Source: Mucilaginibacter limnophilus (GTDB lineage: Bacteria > Bacteroidota > Bacteroidia > Sphingobacteriales > Sphingobacteriaceae). Taken from it: a stretch of DNA of 64,000 bases. The notes under the pieces are model-generated. The model saw nothing but the letters and a program-made list of their open reading frames with translations. It had not been told where the DNA came from and ran no database searches. The stretch lies in contig NZ_SACK01000004.1 of assembly GCF_004005815.1 (NCBI RefSeq), forward strand, positions 1 through 64,000, written 5' to 3'. How positions within the stretch are numbered: the first letter of the stretch is position 1; every line of letters begins with the position of its first letter. Of this stretch, positions 43,370 to 52,779 are shown one piece after another. A program made the translations under genes and the position numbers.

Positions 43370-44257
43370 TTAATCAGCGTTAGATACAATAAATGATCCT
43401 ATAAGCAGGTCTTCTACTTCAGTACGGGTTAGCGGCTCATCGAAAGCTGCTGTTGCCGAACGAACGTCGGCACTGTTACCTGTTTCGGGTAAGGTAGTAA
43501 CGTCAACACCTAAATGGGTAACGTTCTGCTCTTTATCGTAGTTACCATTCACCTGACTAATACCTGTATCATTACCCGCTGTAGCGGTGCTTTCAATCCA
43601 CGGCTTTAACGCTGCGCTAAATTTAGTATGTAGTAAATGACGTAAAGCTGCCGCGTGACGTGCCTCAACCGCATGTATTGATAACGCGGCAGTTAGCACA
43701 ACCTGATTACCCAGCAAAGCCGGCGCCTGGCCTTTATAGGCACGCACACCGGTATCTTCAAACGCAGTTGCAACCTTTAAAAAAGTGGCATAATCGCTGA
43801 ACACCGTAGCAAACGGACCATCGTTACTGCCATTGCCACCTGTAAAATCAAACTGCAGCGACGCACGGTCGACAGGCTGTTGCTTCAAACTATCCTTAAT
43901 AACACTTTTCAAAAACAACACGTGTGCATCTTCGTCACGGCTTATTTTGCTGATGTAATTATTACGATCGGCAGTAGGTATCAAACCACCTTTATCAAGC
44001 CCGATATTGTAAAAAGACGATTCCAGGTATTCAAGCGTAAGAGCAAAATTCAAAACATTTGCCACATCGGCAGCGGTTCCGCCTGTTTGTGCGTAGGCCT
44101 TTTTAAACATGGTGCCCAAGGCAAAAGGTAATGCCGCTGCTGCTACTTTTGAACCAAAGCTGGTTATGTTTTTTATAGCCGAGCGGCGTGGGTTCATCCG
44201 GTCAGCAATTTCCGGGTCAACCTTTTCTATTTCTTCAATTATGTTGAATAAATTCAT
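43370..44257 (-). CDS. Ferritin-like domain protein (secreted)
   Basis: A 295-aa protein with a twin-arginine-like signal (NPRRSAIKNITSFGSKVAAA ... AYAQ, about 22-57) and a ferritin-like four-helix domain (ADVANVLNFALTLEYLESSF, RDEDAHVLFLKSV, AFEDTGVRAYKGQAP, SIHAVEARHAAALRHLLH). Matches the PF13668-type ferritin-like family, whose acid and His residues bind a di-metal centre in some members. Paired with the gene at 44276, 18 nt upstream. Oxidative or desiccation stress role inferred only. Confidence 0.88.
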   Translation of the reverse strand: MNLFNIIEEIEKVDPEIADRMNPRRSAIKNITSFGSKVAAAALPFALGTMFKKAYAQTGGTAADVANVLNFALTLEYLESSFYNIGLDKGGLIPTADRNNYISKISRDEDAHVLFLKSVIKDSLKQQPVDRASLQFDFTGGNGSNDGPFATVFSDYATFLKVATAFEDTGVRAYKGQAPALLGNQVVLTAALSIHAVEARHAAALRHLLHTKFSAALKPWIESTATAGNDTGISQVNGNYDKEQNVTHLGVDVTTLPETGNSADVRSATAAFDEPLTRTEVEDLLIGSFIVSNAD

Positions 44258-44275
44258 TTCAGTAAAAATTAATGG

Positions 44276-44977
44276 TTACAAATTTTTAGCAGATATCTTG
44301 GTTGTTAAAAACGCATTAGCGATGCTAACCACCTCTTTTGGCGTACGCACAATGTTCAATCCGCTTGCGTTTACCTGTGCGTTAGTTACAAAGCTGCCCG
44401 GTTCAAGCAGTTCGGCAATTACTGCCGCATGCCTTGCTTCTACCGAAGCGATCTTTCCGGCTACTGTGAGGTAATCGGCGCTTTTCAGCATGTAACCCGC
44501 ACCATCATATGCGGTTACGCCAAGGTCTTCAAAAGCCTTCGCTGTAGCCAGTACACTTGCACGGCTGCTAAAATCTATACTACTGAAATTTGGAGTTAAT
44601 CCTTTTATGGCATTTCCTGCCAATGCTTTTTTAAAGAATTCGCGGTGCGATACCTCATGGTCGCGTATGTCGCTCAGGTACATTTTTTCCATATCGGTAA
44701 TGCCGCTATACCACGAATCGGCAACTTTCACATAGAAAGCCGCTTCAAGCTGTTCAAGTGCATAAGCAAAATTCAATATGCCCACATCGCCTGATCCTAC
44801 GTCTGTTTTGTCTGAACTGCCGCCGCCAGACATATCTTCATTATCATACTCGGTTCTTGAACTACAGGATTGTACCGTGGCAAGCCCTGCCACCGCAACA
44901 CCTGCGCCGGCATAACGCAAAAAGGCCCGCCTTGCCATTTTTGCATCATGCTGTAAGTTTTGTGTTTCTGTTTTCAT
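44276..44977 (-). CDS. Ferritin-like domain lipoprotein (Tat signal)
   Basis: A 233-aa protein with a Tat lipoprotein signal (ARRAFLRYAGAGVAVAG then VQSC) and the ferritin-like domain (GILNFAYALEQLEAAFYVKV, RDHEVSHREFFKKAL, KAFEDLGVTAYDGAG, SVEARHAAVIAEL). Paralogue of the next gene with a shorter C-terminus. The two form an operon of exported ferritin-like proteins. Confidence 0.88.
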   Translation of the reverse strand: MKTETQNLQHDAKMARRAFLRYAGAGVAVAGLATVQSCSSRTEYDNEDMSGGGSSDKTDVGSGDVGILNFAYALEQLEAAFYVKVADSWYSGITDMEKMYLSDIRDHEVSHREFFKKALAGNAIKGLTPNFSSIDFSSRASVLATAKAFEDLGVTAYDGAGYMLKSADYLTVAGKIASVEARHAAVIAELLEPGSFVTNAQVNASGLNIVRTPKEVVSIANAFLTTKISAKNL

Positions 44978-45098
44978 GATTGTTGATAATTGTTTATTAT
45001 TTAATGGTAGATACCGTATTTTTACCCATACAGTTTTTGTTTTATCATAAACTTCTTACAACTATTGGGGGTTGAAAGTCTAAAAAGTGCGATTTTAA

Positions 45099-45659
45099 AT
45101 GGATAAAGCGGAATTATTTATTGAGGCTCTGATATTTTCGTCTGAACAAAGTATACGGTTGGAAGAAATAGCCTACTGCCTTCAAAGCGTTTTTGAGCGC
45201 GACTTTCTGTTAAACGAAGTGGCTAAAAACCTTGCCAACATCCAGGAAAAATACAGCAGTGATAATTTTGCCATCGAACTGGTAAGGGTTAATAACGGCT
45301 ACCAGTTTCTAACTAAAAAAGATTTTCATCCGGTAATCAGCTTATTACAGGCGCAACGATCCAAAAAGAAGCTTAGCCAGGCTGCCATGGAAACACTGGC
45401 CATTATTGCCTATAAACAGCCTGTTACAAAAACCGATGTTGAGCAGATACGCGGCGTTAACTGCGATTACTCGATTCAAAAGCTTTTAGAAAAAGACCTG
45501 ATTGTTATTTCGGGTAAGTCTGAAGCAGTTGGCAAACCCATTTTATACAGCACCAGCCCTATGTTTATGGACTATTTCGGCATAAATTCTATTACCGAAC
45601 TTCCTCACATTAAAGATTTTGCGGCAGACACATCAAGCATAGGAAATATAGCCGAATAA
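45099..45659 (+). CDS. scpB: SMC-ScpAB complex subunit ScpB
   Basis: Kleisin-associated winged-helix protein of 186 aa needed for SMC-driven chromosome compaction. Shows FIEALIFSSEQSIRLEEIAY at the N-terminus and METLAIIAYKQPVTKTDVEQ then IRGVNCDYSIQKLLEKDLI. scpA is not in this window. Start agrees with family N-termini. Confidence 0.93.
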   Translation: MDKAELFIEALIFSSEQSIRLEEIAYCLQSVFERDFLLNEVAKNLANIQEKYSSDNFAIELVRVNNGYQFLTKKDFHPVISLLQAQRSKKKLSQAAMETLAIIAYKQPVTKTDVEQIRGVNCDYSIQKLLEKDLIVISGKSEAVGKPILYSTSPMFMDYFGINSITELPHIKDFAADTSSIGNIAE

Positions 45660-45775
45660 ATTTTTAGTTTTCTTTACAGAAAAACGGATTTTAATTATTT
45701 TTACTGAACAGAAGCTGACCTTCAGCACACATTCAAATAAACAGTTGATAAACAGTATTACCATAATAGCAGTAT

Positions 45776-45976
45776 ATGGGAGCGCCAAAAAAACCAGCTA
45801 ACAAAAAGATCGACCCAAAAAACGCCGGCCCGAAGAAGCCGGGATTAGCCGATAGTCCGAAACCTCAAAAAAAGGTCATTGAAGATGATGATGACTTTGA
45901 AGAACAACTGGATGATTTGGATGGATATGAGTCGTTTGATGATTATGACGACGATGATGACGATTACAAATATTAA
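45776..45976 (+). CDS. Small charge-segregated protein
   Basis: A 66-aa intrinsically disordered protein: the first 34 residues are Lys/Pro rich (GAPKKPANKKIDPKNAGPKK), the last 32 are Asp/Glu rich (DDDDFEEQLDDLDG ... DDDDDDYKY). No signal peptide. Probably folds with or onto a basic partner such as nucleic acid or ribosome. Lone gene with its own terminator downstream. No known function. Confidence 0.7.
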   Translation: MGAPKKPANKKIDPKNAGPKKPGLADSPKPQKKVIEDDDDFEEQLDDLDGYESFDDYDDDDDDYKY

Positions 45977-45989
45977 TTAAGCCATACAG

Positions 45990-46018
45990 GCATCGGTACC
46001 CAACCGATGCTTTTTTTA
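45990..46018 (+). terminator. Terminator after the charge-segregated protein
   Basis: GCATCGGT (45990-45997) pairs with ACCGATGC (46003-46010), then TTTTTTT. Confidence 0.88.
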
Positions 46019-46034
46019 TATTTGGCTTTGTACA

Positions 46035-47168
46035 ATGACTACTAAACAAGTTGACAGCAAAGCTACCCGCGAAGCATTTTTAAAGGTTGCACACCGCGTT
46101 TATCAAAATGATGATAACTGGATAGCACCACTTAACCAGGATATTGAAGCGGTATTTGATCCGCAAAAAAACAACTTTCATACACATGGCAAATGTATCC
46201 GCTGGATACTTATTGATGATGACGGAAAACCCGCCGGTCGTATCGCCGCCTTTATAAACTATCAAAAAGCTTACAATTACGAACAGAATACAGGTGGTGT
46301 AGGTTTTTTTGAGTGTATCGATAACCAGGAGTATGCCTTTACGTTGTTTGATACCGCAAAAAACTGGCTGAAGGCCGAAGGCATGGAGGCTATGGATGGC
46401 CCTATAAACTTTGGCGAAAACGACAGCTTTTGGGGGCTGCTGGTTGAAGGATTTACACCGCCATCATATGGTATGAATTATAATCCGCCGTATTATAAGC
46501 GCTTTTTTGAGAGATATGGCTTTACTACATTGTATGAGCAGATCACTAATCACTTAGATGCCAATAAGCCTTTCCCCGATAGATTTACAAAGATTGCCCA
46601 ACGGGTTATAAACGCTCCGGCAAATGAGTTCAGGCACTTGCGCGCATCACAAATTAAGCAGTTTGCAGCCGACTTTATTGAAATATATAACGACGCATGG
46701 CAAGATTTTGAAAACTTTACTCCGCTCACCTACTCAACTGTACTGGAAAGCTTTAATAAAATGAAGCTTATTATGGATGAAAAGCTGGTGTGGTTTGCTT
46801 ACGTAAATGGTGAACCGGCCGCATTTATGGTGATCGTACCTGATGCTAACCAACTTATAAAGGGCTTTAACGGAAAGTTGGGGATAATTGAGAAACTAAC
46901 ATTTTTGTATCGCAAGTGGAAAGGCGTAAACCGGATGCGGGCCATTGTAATGGGCACAAAAAAGCGCTTCCAAAACCGCGGACTTGAATCTGGTATAATT
47001 ATTAAATTGAAAGAATACGTTTTGTCGCTAAAACAATATGAAGAGCTTGAACTATCATGGGTAGGCGACTTTAACGAAAAAATGATGGCTATCCATCAAG
47101 CAGTAGGTGCCACTTTTGGAAAGCGGCACCTAACTATGCGGTATATTTTTGATAAATCAGGAAGTTAA
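46035..47168 (+). CDS. GNAT-family N-acetyltransferase-like protein
   Basis: A 377-aa protein of the large GNAT-related family found in Bacteroidota, with an N-terminal half (INFGENDSFWGLLVEGFTPP) and a C-terminal GNAT-like half (VWFAYVNGEPAAFMVIVPD, RMRAIVMGTKKRFQNRGLES). Acetyl-CoA binding loop RFQNRG resembles R/QxxGxG/A motif A. The acceptor is unknown. It follows the terminator of the preceding gene. Confidence 0.82.
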   Translation: MTTKQVDSKATREAFLKVAHRVYQNDDNWIAPLNQDIEAVFDPQKNNFHTHGKCIRWILIDDDGKPAGRIAAFINYQKAYNYEQNTGGVGFFECIDNQEYAFTLFDTAKNWLKAEGMEAMDGPINFGENDSFWGLLVEGFTPPSYGMNYNPPYYKRFFERYGFTTLYEQITNHLDANKPFPDRFTKIAQRVINAPANEFRHLRASQIKQFAADFIEIYNDAWQDFENFTPLTYSTVLESFNKMKLIMDEKLVWFAYVNGEPAAFMVIVPDANQLIKGFNGKLGIIEKLTFLYRKWKGVNRMRAIVMGTKKRFQNRGLESGIIIKLKEYVLSLKQYEELELSWVGDFNEKMMAIHQAVGATFGKRHLTMRYIFDKSGS

Positions 47169-47175
47169 GCGGATA

Positions 47176-47517
47176 TTACGCGGTAACTTTTTTTACCCTT
47201 AGTTCTTCAAAAAGCTCGATAACTTTTTTCTGCAGATCGATAACTTCCGTTTCGCGCTCGGTTAACCTTTTATGAATGGTTTCAAGCTCGTTAGCAAATT
47301 TTTGCTCTTCTTCAGTATCGTTGAACGTAAGCAGCTGCACTACCGACATTTCAAACAAAGTAGCTATCTGTTCAAGGCGTGATAGGTTAATATCTGTAAT
47401 ACCTGTCTCGATCTTTGAAAAAGCGGGAATAGATATGTCTAACTTTTTTGCAACATCTTCCTGGCTCCAGCCTTTTTGATGGCGTAACAACCTGATTTTT
47501 TTTCCCAGTGTTTTCAT
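47176..47517 (-). CDS. XRE-family transcriptional regulator
   Basis: A 113-aa protein with an N-terminal helix-turn-helix (KKIRLLRHQKGWSQEDVAKK, then LDISIPAFSKIETGI) and a C-terminal coiled coil (about 75-108) for dimerisation. Target genes are unknown. Convergent with the GNAT gene, 7 nt apart. Confidence 0.92.
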   Translation of the reverse strand: MKTLGKKIRLLRHQKGWSQEDVAKKLDISIPAFSKIETGITDINLSRLEQIATLFEMSVVQLLTFNDTEEEQKFANELETIHKRLTERETEVIDLQKKVIELFEELRVKKVTA

Positions 47518-47594
47518 TTTAATTTAATTAAGGACGTAGGTTTCTCAATAGTTAATAAAGTTACAACTTTACTTTTATAAGTACTAAATATTAT

Positions 47595-48953
47595 TTACAA
47601 AAAGAGTAATTTATTTTTCAACATGTTTAAATCTATTCCACCAAAGTTACCCGAGCTCATCATCAGCAAGTTGCTGTTTTCCAGTTTAATGCTTTCGAGA
47701 TATCTAAGCAGTTCCGCCGGATCGCTAAAAAATATCAGCCTGTTATCAGCAAACGCAGCTTTCACATCTTCGGCACTGTAAGGCTCCAGCCTTTTTTGCT
47801 CAAAAGTTTTCTTGTCAATAAAAACTACAGGCACATCAGCCAGTTGCATGCTACCTGCGTATTCACTTAGAAAGTCTTTGTTCAGGCTGCTAAATGTATG
47901 CAATTCTATACAACCAATCAACTGTCTTTCAGGAAATTGTTTTTTCACCGCCTCAATGGTTGCTTTAAGTTTTGAGGGTGAATGCGCAAAATCTTTATAG
48001 ATGCTTGCTGTATCATTTTTACCAAGCAACTCAAGCCGGCGGGCGGCGCCTTTAAAAGATGTGATCGCGTTATAAAAATCAGTGGTTGTAATACCCAACT
48101 GTTCGCAAACAAGCCTTGCTGCCTCAATATTCATCAGGTTATGCTGGCCAAAAACGTTAAGTTTATAAATATTATCATCAAAAATAATATTTGTAATACC
48201 GTTCTCAACTGCATATTGCGGCAATAAATATGGCAGCTTATCAACACTGGTTTCTGTAGCTGCAACCAGCTTGTTTAGTTCCTCATCGGCACTGCAATAA
48301 ATAAGCTTACCTCCAGGCTGTATGGTTTCTATAAATATCCTGAACTGCTCAACGTAGCTTTCAAACGTTGGAAAAACATTAATATGATCCCACGCTATAC
48401 CACTTATAACGCCGATATCAGCTTTATAAATATGAAATTTGGGTCGAAGATCTATCGGCGAAGCCAGATATTCATCACCCTCAATTACAATAACCGGCGC
48501 ATCGGTAAGCTGCACCATAGTTTCAAAACCTTCAAGCTGTGCCCCTACCAAATAATCAAACTGCTTACCTTTATGCTGCAGCACATGCAGTATCATTGAG
48601 GTAATACTGGTTTTGCCATGGCTGCCCCCAATTACTACACGCAGCTTATTTCTTGATTGCTCATATATATAATCGGGATATGAATATATTTTCACACCCA
48701 GATCCTGCGCTTTTAAAAGTTCAGGATTATCAATACGGGCGTGCATGCCTAATATTACCGCGTCAAGATCGGCTGTGATCTTTTCCGGATACCAGCCTTC
48801 CTGCTGTGGTAGCAAGCCGTATTTCGCTAAACGTGACGCCGACGGTTCAAAGATATGATCGTCTGACCCGGTAACGTTAAACCCCTTTTTATGTAAAGCG
48901 ATGGCCAGATTGTGCATAGCACTGCCACCTATAGCTATAAAATGAACCCTCAT
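47595..48953 (-). CDS. mpl: UDP-N-acetylmuramate:tripeptide ligase (Mpl)
   Basis: A 452-aa Mur-ligase-fold enzyme recycling the murein tripeptide by joining it to UDP-MurNAc. The N-terminal Rossmann motif is HFIAIGGSAMHNLAIALHKK (about 4-23); the ATP loop is GGSHGKTSITSMI (about 108-120). Distinguished from MurC by GGSAMHNLA and SDDHIFEPSA, but the MurC/Mpl call rests on motif recall. It lies just upstream of nothing else in the pathway here. Confidence 0.85.
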   Translation of the reverse strand: MRVHFIAIGGSAMHNLAIALHKKGFNVTGSDDHIFEPSASRLAKYGLLPQQEGWYPEKITADLDAVILGMHARIDNPELLKAQDLGVKIYSYPDYIYEQSRNKLRVVIGGSHGKTSITSMILHVLQHKGKQFDYLVGAQLEGFETMVQLTDAPVIVIEGDEYLASPIDLRPKFHIYKADIGVISGIAWDHINVFPTFESYVEQFRIFIETIQPGGKLIYCSADEELNKLVAATETSVDKLPYLLPQYAVENGITNIIFDDNIYKLNVFGQHNLMNIEAARLVCEQLGITTTDFYNAITSFKGAARRLELLGKNDTASIYKDFAHSPSKLKATIEAVKKQFPERQLIGCIELHTFSSLNKDFLSEYAGSMQLADVPVVFIDKKTFEQKRLEPYSAEDVKAAFADNRLIFFSDPAELLRYLESIKLENSNLLMMSSGNFGGIDLNMLKNKLLFL

Positions 48954-49009
48954 GTATTTGTGCTTGCCGGGATTGTCTTTACAAATTAAGTAAAAAATAT
49001 CCGTTTAAA

Positions 49010-49852
49010 TTAATTAGCCTTTATAAACTTAGCAGCAACCCAATCCTGTTTGGTTTTATGATTGCTGTAATTCAGCCCATATTTTGCCGCTTCAGTTTTT
49101 ATGATATCCAAATCAGGCTCAGCATAAAAGCCGCTGAAGTATATTTCGCCACCTTGCTTCAAAACTTCCGCATAGCGCTCCATCTGATCGATAAGTATAT
49201 TACGGTTGATATTTGCCAAAATAATATCAAAAAGCGTATCAGGTATCACTTCTTTCGACCCACACAAAGGCAATATGTTGGCAACACGGTTTAAAGCAGC
49301 ATTTTCTATAGTGCTGTCATAACATACCTCATCATAATCAATAGCCGTAACTTTTTGAGCGCCCAACTTTGCTGCCATAATCGCTAAAATGCCGGTACCG
49401 CAGCCCATATCGAGTACACTTTTCCCTTCAAAATCATTCTCAAGCATAAGTTCAAGCATCATCGATGTGGTTTGATGATGCCCTGTGCCAAATGCCATTT
49501 TAGGGTCGATAATGATCTCATACGGAAAGCCCGGACGCGACGGATGAAATGTGGCACGCACATATATCTGGTTGCTTATTTGTATCGGCTCAAAATTGCT
49601 TTCCCACTCCTGGTTCCAGTTTTTTTGCGGAATAATATTTACGTCGTAGTTAAAAGCAAACATATCTGCATAGGGTAGCAATTGCTCGTCAAGCAGCACT
49701 TTATTAAACTGATTTACGGGAATATATGCAGTAAAGCCGTCGGCTTTTTCTTCAAAGGTATCAAAACCAATAGCCGCCAGCTCATCTATAAGCAGGTCTT
49801 GCTGGTAATCTTCTGCATCCGGTAAGCGGAAGTGAAGTTCGTAATAATCCAT
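49010..49852 (-). CDS. prmA: Ribosomal protein L11 methyltransferase
   Basis: A 280-aa SAM-dependent enzyme methylating L11. Shows IIDPKMAFGTGHHQTTSMML (the PrmA signature), SAM motif I LDMGCGTGILAIMAAKLGA and NPPY-like LANINRNILID. The start MDYYELHF fits the N-terminal substrate domain. Follows tpiA and a small membrane gene on the same strand. Confidence 0.93.
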   Translation of the reverse strand: MDYYELHFRLPDAEDYQQDLLIDELAAIGFDTFEEKADGFTAYIPVNQFNKVLLDEQLLPYADMFAFNYDVNIIPQKNWNQEWESNFEPIQISNQIYVRATFHPSRPGFPYEIIIDPKMAFGTGHHQTTSMMLELMLENDFEGKSVLDMGCGTGILAIMAAKLGAQKVTAIDYDEVCYDSTIENAALNRVANILPLCGSKEVIPDTLFDIILANINRNILIDQMERYAEVLKQGGEIYFSGFYAEPDLDIIKTEAAKYGLNYSNHKTKQDWVAAKFIKAN

Positions 49853-49868
49853 TATTTAATTGGTTTTC

Positions 49869-50159
49869 TTATACTGAGAACAGGTCGTCAATCAATACGA
49901 CATAAAAGTTTTCAAGGTCGCTAAAACTCAGATGATAAAATGAAAAACATAGAAATATTATGCAGATAATGGAATAATTACCATAACCTTTTTTAACAAG
50001 ACTGTAACCTAAAAATGCTATCAGCATTATCATCAGCAACAGCCATATCAGCACAACACCTATATCCTGCCCGAAATCAGACAGATCATCAAAAAAAATA
50101 TTGACCAGCAGAAAACAGCCTCCTGTTAACAGCAGCCATAATAAAAAAGTATTCTTCAC
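49869..50159 (-). CDS. Small hypothetical membrane protein
   Basis: A 96-aa protein with two to three membrane segments (about 5-22, 33-55 and 60-78) and a short acid C-terminus. No family recognised. It sits 16 nt upstream of prmA on the same strand and may be co-transcribed with it. Confidence 0.65.
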   Translation of the reverse strand: MKNTFLLWLLLTGGCFLLVNIFFDDLSDFGQDIGVVLIWLLLMIMLIAFLGYSLVKKGYGNYSIICIIFLCFSFYHLSFSDLENFYVVLIDDLFSV

Positions 50160-50246
50160 TAACGCTTAGTTCTTCTTGGTTTATAATCGGCAGGTTACCG
50201 AAATATTAATGCAATATAAACGAAGCGTCAATGAAAAAAGTTGCCT

Positions 50247-51008
50247 TTAGTTAAAAACTTTTACAATGTCAGCAAAATCTCTTGATTTAAGCGATGCACC
50301 GCCAATCAGTCCGCCGTCAATATCAGCTTGCGCAAACAACTCAGGCGCGTTTTTAGGATTACAGCTACCCCCATAAAGGATGGTGATGCTATCAGCAACT
50401 TGCTGGCTGTATTTTTCGGCAATTTCACTACGTATGAAAGCGTGTATTTCCTGCGCCTGCTCTGATGTAGCGGTAACACCGGTACCAATAGCCCAAACAG
50501 GCTCATAAGCAATAACTATTTTGCTGAATGCAGCCTCATCTAAATGATACAAGCCCTCTTCAAGCTGTGATTTGATGATGCCGAAATGCGAACCTGCTTC
50601 ACGCTCCTGCAGGGTTTCACCAATACAAAATATAGGGGTTAAGCCATTAGCCAAAACGGTGTCAGCTTTTTTAGCTAACAACTCGTTGGTTTCGCCAAAG
50701 TACTGACGACGCTCTGAGTGGCCAAGGATTACATATTGGGCACCTGTTGACTTGATCTGTTTTGCCGAAATTTCACCGGTATAAGCACCGCTTTCGGCCT
50801 GGTGAGCGTTTTGAGCGCCTACCGCAACTTTATAACCTTTTGCCAATTGCGTAAGGCTATGCAAATGGATAAATGGGCTGCACACAATAACTTCCTGCTG
50901 GCCTGTTACTTCATCATTTATAATGTTAATTACTTCCGAAAACAGGCTCAGGCCTTCGTTATAGTCAAGGTTCATTTTCCAGTTACCGGCAACAATTTTT
51001 TTTCTCAT
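50247..51008 (-). CDS. tpiA: Triose-phosphate isomerase
   Basis: A 253-aa glycolytic TIM barrel interconverting dihydroxyacetone phosphate and glyceraldehyde 3-phosphate. Residues GNWKMN (Asn9, Lys11), the electrophilic His in LGHSERR, the catalytic Glu in AYEPVWAIGTG and the phosphate loop YGGSCNPKN are all present. Normal length. Confidence 0.97.
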   Translation of the reverse strand: MRKKIVAGNWKMNLDYNEGLSLFSEVINIINDEVTGQQEVIVCSPFIHLHSLTQLAKGYKVAVGAQNAHQAESGAYTGEISAKQIKSTGAQYVILGHSERRQYFGETNELLAKKADTVLANGLTPIFCIGETLQEREAGSHFGIIKSQLEEGLYHLDEAAFSKIVIAYEPVWAIGTGVTATSEQAQEIHAFIRSEIAEKYSQQVADSITILYGGSCNPKNAPELFAQADIDGGLIGGASLKSRDFADIVKVFN

Positions 51009-51062
51009 GATACTATTGTTTGTGATTTACTTATATTAATTGATGAGCAGCTTAAGCCGCAG

Positions 51063-52247
51063 TTAAAAATTCCTGTATGGTTTTGTAAGTTCAAATACTT
51101 TTTCGAGTATGTCTTGTTCAGCCTTGCCAAAGCTACGGTGCTCGCGTCTTTCAAAAACCCTTTCGGTGGTTTCAAATACTTTTTTTAATCCGTAGGTTTC
51201 AAAGCCATGTGCGCCGCCCCAGGCAAAATCCGGTATAAAGTTACGCGGATATCCTGAACCAAACACATTAGCGCTTACACCAACAACGGTACCTGTGTTA
51301 AACATGGTATTAATGCCACACTTTGCATGATCGGCCATAATTAGTCCGCAAAACTGTAAGCCTGTTTTACGGAAACGCTGTGTAGGATAATCCCACAGGC
51401 GTACTTCGGCATAATTATTTTTAAGGTTCGAATTATTTGAATCGGCGCCTATATTGCACCACTCACCCAGTACCGAGTTACCCAGGTAACCTTCGTGGCC
51501 TTTTGACGAATATCCCCAAATAACCGCGTTATTGATCTCGCCCCCTACCCGGCTGAACGGCCCTATGGTGGTAGCGCCATATATTTTAGCGCCCATTTTT
51601 ACCTGCGAATCATTACACAAGGCAAATCCGCCGCGGATGTGTGTACCTTCCCAAACCTCGGTATTAGCGGCAAGATAGATAGGGCCGTTTTTAGTATTAA
51701 ATGTTGAGCATTCGGCAACAGCGCCTTCCTCAGCAAAAAAATCCTCACCAATAATAACATTGGTATTGCTTACTGACGCACTTGTGCGGCCTTTGGTAAG
51801 TAAGGCAAAATCCTTTTTCAGCTCAACAGCATTCAGTTTGAATATATCCTCAGGATAATGAACAGAAACAAACGTGTCGGTATAATCAATCACTCTGCTG
51901 AATGATGCATCAGCGCTGAAACTTTCAATATCGCTTCTGTTCACTTTAATAGCAATCAGCAAGTCGCCTGCCTTTAAAGCTTCGCCGGTTTGCAGTTTGT
52001 CAACAGCTTCATGTAAACCATCATCCGGGCAAACTGATCCATTAATAAACAGGTTTTCTTCAGAAGCTATAAAAGGAAACTTGGCCTGGAGGTATTCGCT
52101 GGTATGATATGAAAAATCAGTGTTTAAATATTTGGCCCATTTTTCGGCAATTGTTAATATACCTATGCGCAAATCGGCAACCGGGCGGGTGTAAGTAAGC
52201 GGCAAGAGGGTTTGCCGGGCATTGTCGTCGAACAGTATGATCGCCAT
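51063..52247 (-). CDS. GlmU-like sugar nucleotidyltransferase-fold protein
   Basis: A 394-aa protein of the Bacteroidota GlmU family: N-terminal domain opens AIILFDDNARQTLLPLTYTR and lacks the usual GGxGTR loop; the C-terminal half is a left-handed beta-helix (GVSANVFGSGYPRNFIPDFA at the end). It is 54 nt upstream of tpiA on the same strand. May be a pseudo-enzyme or use an atypical sugar phosphate. Confidence 0.85.
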   Translation of the reverse strand: MAIILFDDNARQTLLPLTYTRPVADLRIGILTIAEKWAKYLNTDFSYHTSEYLQAKFPFIASEENLFINGSVCPDDGLHEAVDKLQTGEALKAGDLLIAIKVNRSDIESFSADASFSRVIDYTDTFVSVHYPEDIFKLNAVELKKDFALLTKGRTSASVSNTNVIIGEDFFAEEGAVAECSTFNTKNGPIYLAANTEVWEGTHIRGGFALCNDSQVKMGAKIYGATTIGPFSRVGGEINNAVIWGYSSKGHEGYLGNSVLGEWCNIGADSNNSNLKNNYAEVRLWDYPTQRFRKTGLQFCGLIMADHAKCGINTMFNTGTVVGVSANVFGSGYPRNFIPDFAWGGAHGFETYGLKKVFETTERVFERREHRSFGKAEQDILEKVFELTKPYRNF

Positions 52248-52261
52248 GGCGCAAAAATAAA

Positions 52262-52290
52262 AAAAGTCCCGACTGGAAAGCCGGGACCTG
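52262..52290 (-). terminator. Terminator downstream of L31
   Basis: GTCCCG (52266-52271) pairs with CGGGAC (52282-52287); on the minus strand it is followed by a run of T residues. It separates L31 from the GlmU-like gene. Confidence 0.75.
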
Positions 52291-52313
52291 TAAATATTTT
52301 ATGATTGAAGCAA

Positions 52314-52562
52314 TTACTTTTTAGCGTAACGGCTACGGAATTTGTCGATACGACCAGCGGTATCAACCAATTTCATCTTACCGGTATAAAACGGGTGTGA
52401 AGTATGCGAAATCTCTAATTTAACCAGTGGATACTCGTTACCATCTTCCCATTTTACAGTTTCACGGGTATCGATGCATGATTTAGTGATGAAAGAATAA
52501 TCGTTTGACATATCCTTGAAAACCACTAACCTATAATTTGACGGATGCAGATCTTTTTTCAT
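52314..52562 (-). CDS. rpmE2: 50S ribosomal protein L31 type B
   Basis: An 82-aa L31 of type [40 protein letters not shown]. It lacks the four zinc-binding Cys residues of type A (one Cys only), the form used under zinc limitation or as the only form in many Bacteroidota. Own terminator follows. Confidence 0.95.
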   Translation of the reverse strand: MKKDLHPSNYRLVVFKDMSNDYSFITKSCIDTRETVKWEDGNEYPLVKLEISHTSHPFYTGKMKLVDTAGRIDKFRSRYAKK

Positions 52563-52779
52563 TGCTTTAGCTTCTTTCTTTATAAAAGAGGCGCAAATAT
52601 AGTGTTTATTTTAGAAAGTAAAAACAGCAATGCAAAAAAGTTTACCACACTATTTCACTGAAAATTAAAGCCAAAGCAAATTTAATGTTAAGGAATATCA
52701 CTTCCTTAAAAACAGAAATTATAAACCGTTAGTTAATATCCCTTGCGGCCCCATACATATTATACCGCAACATCTTCAT

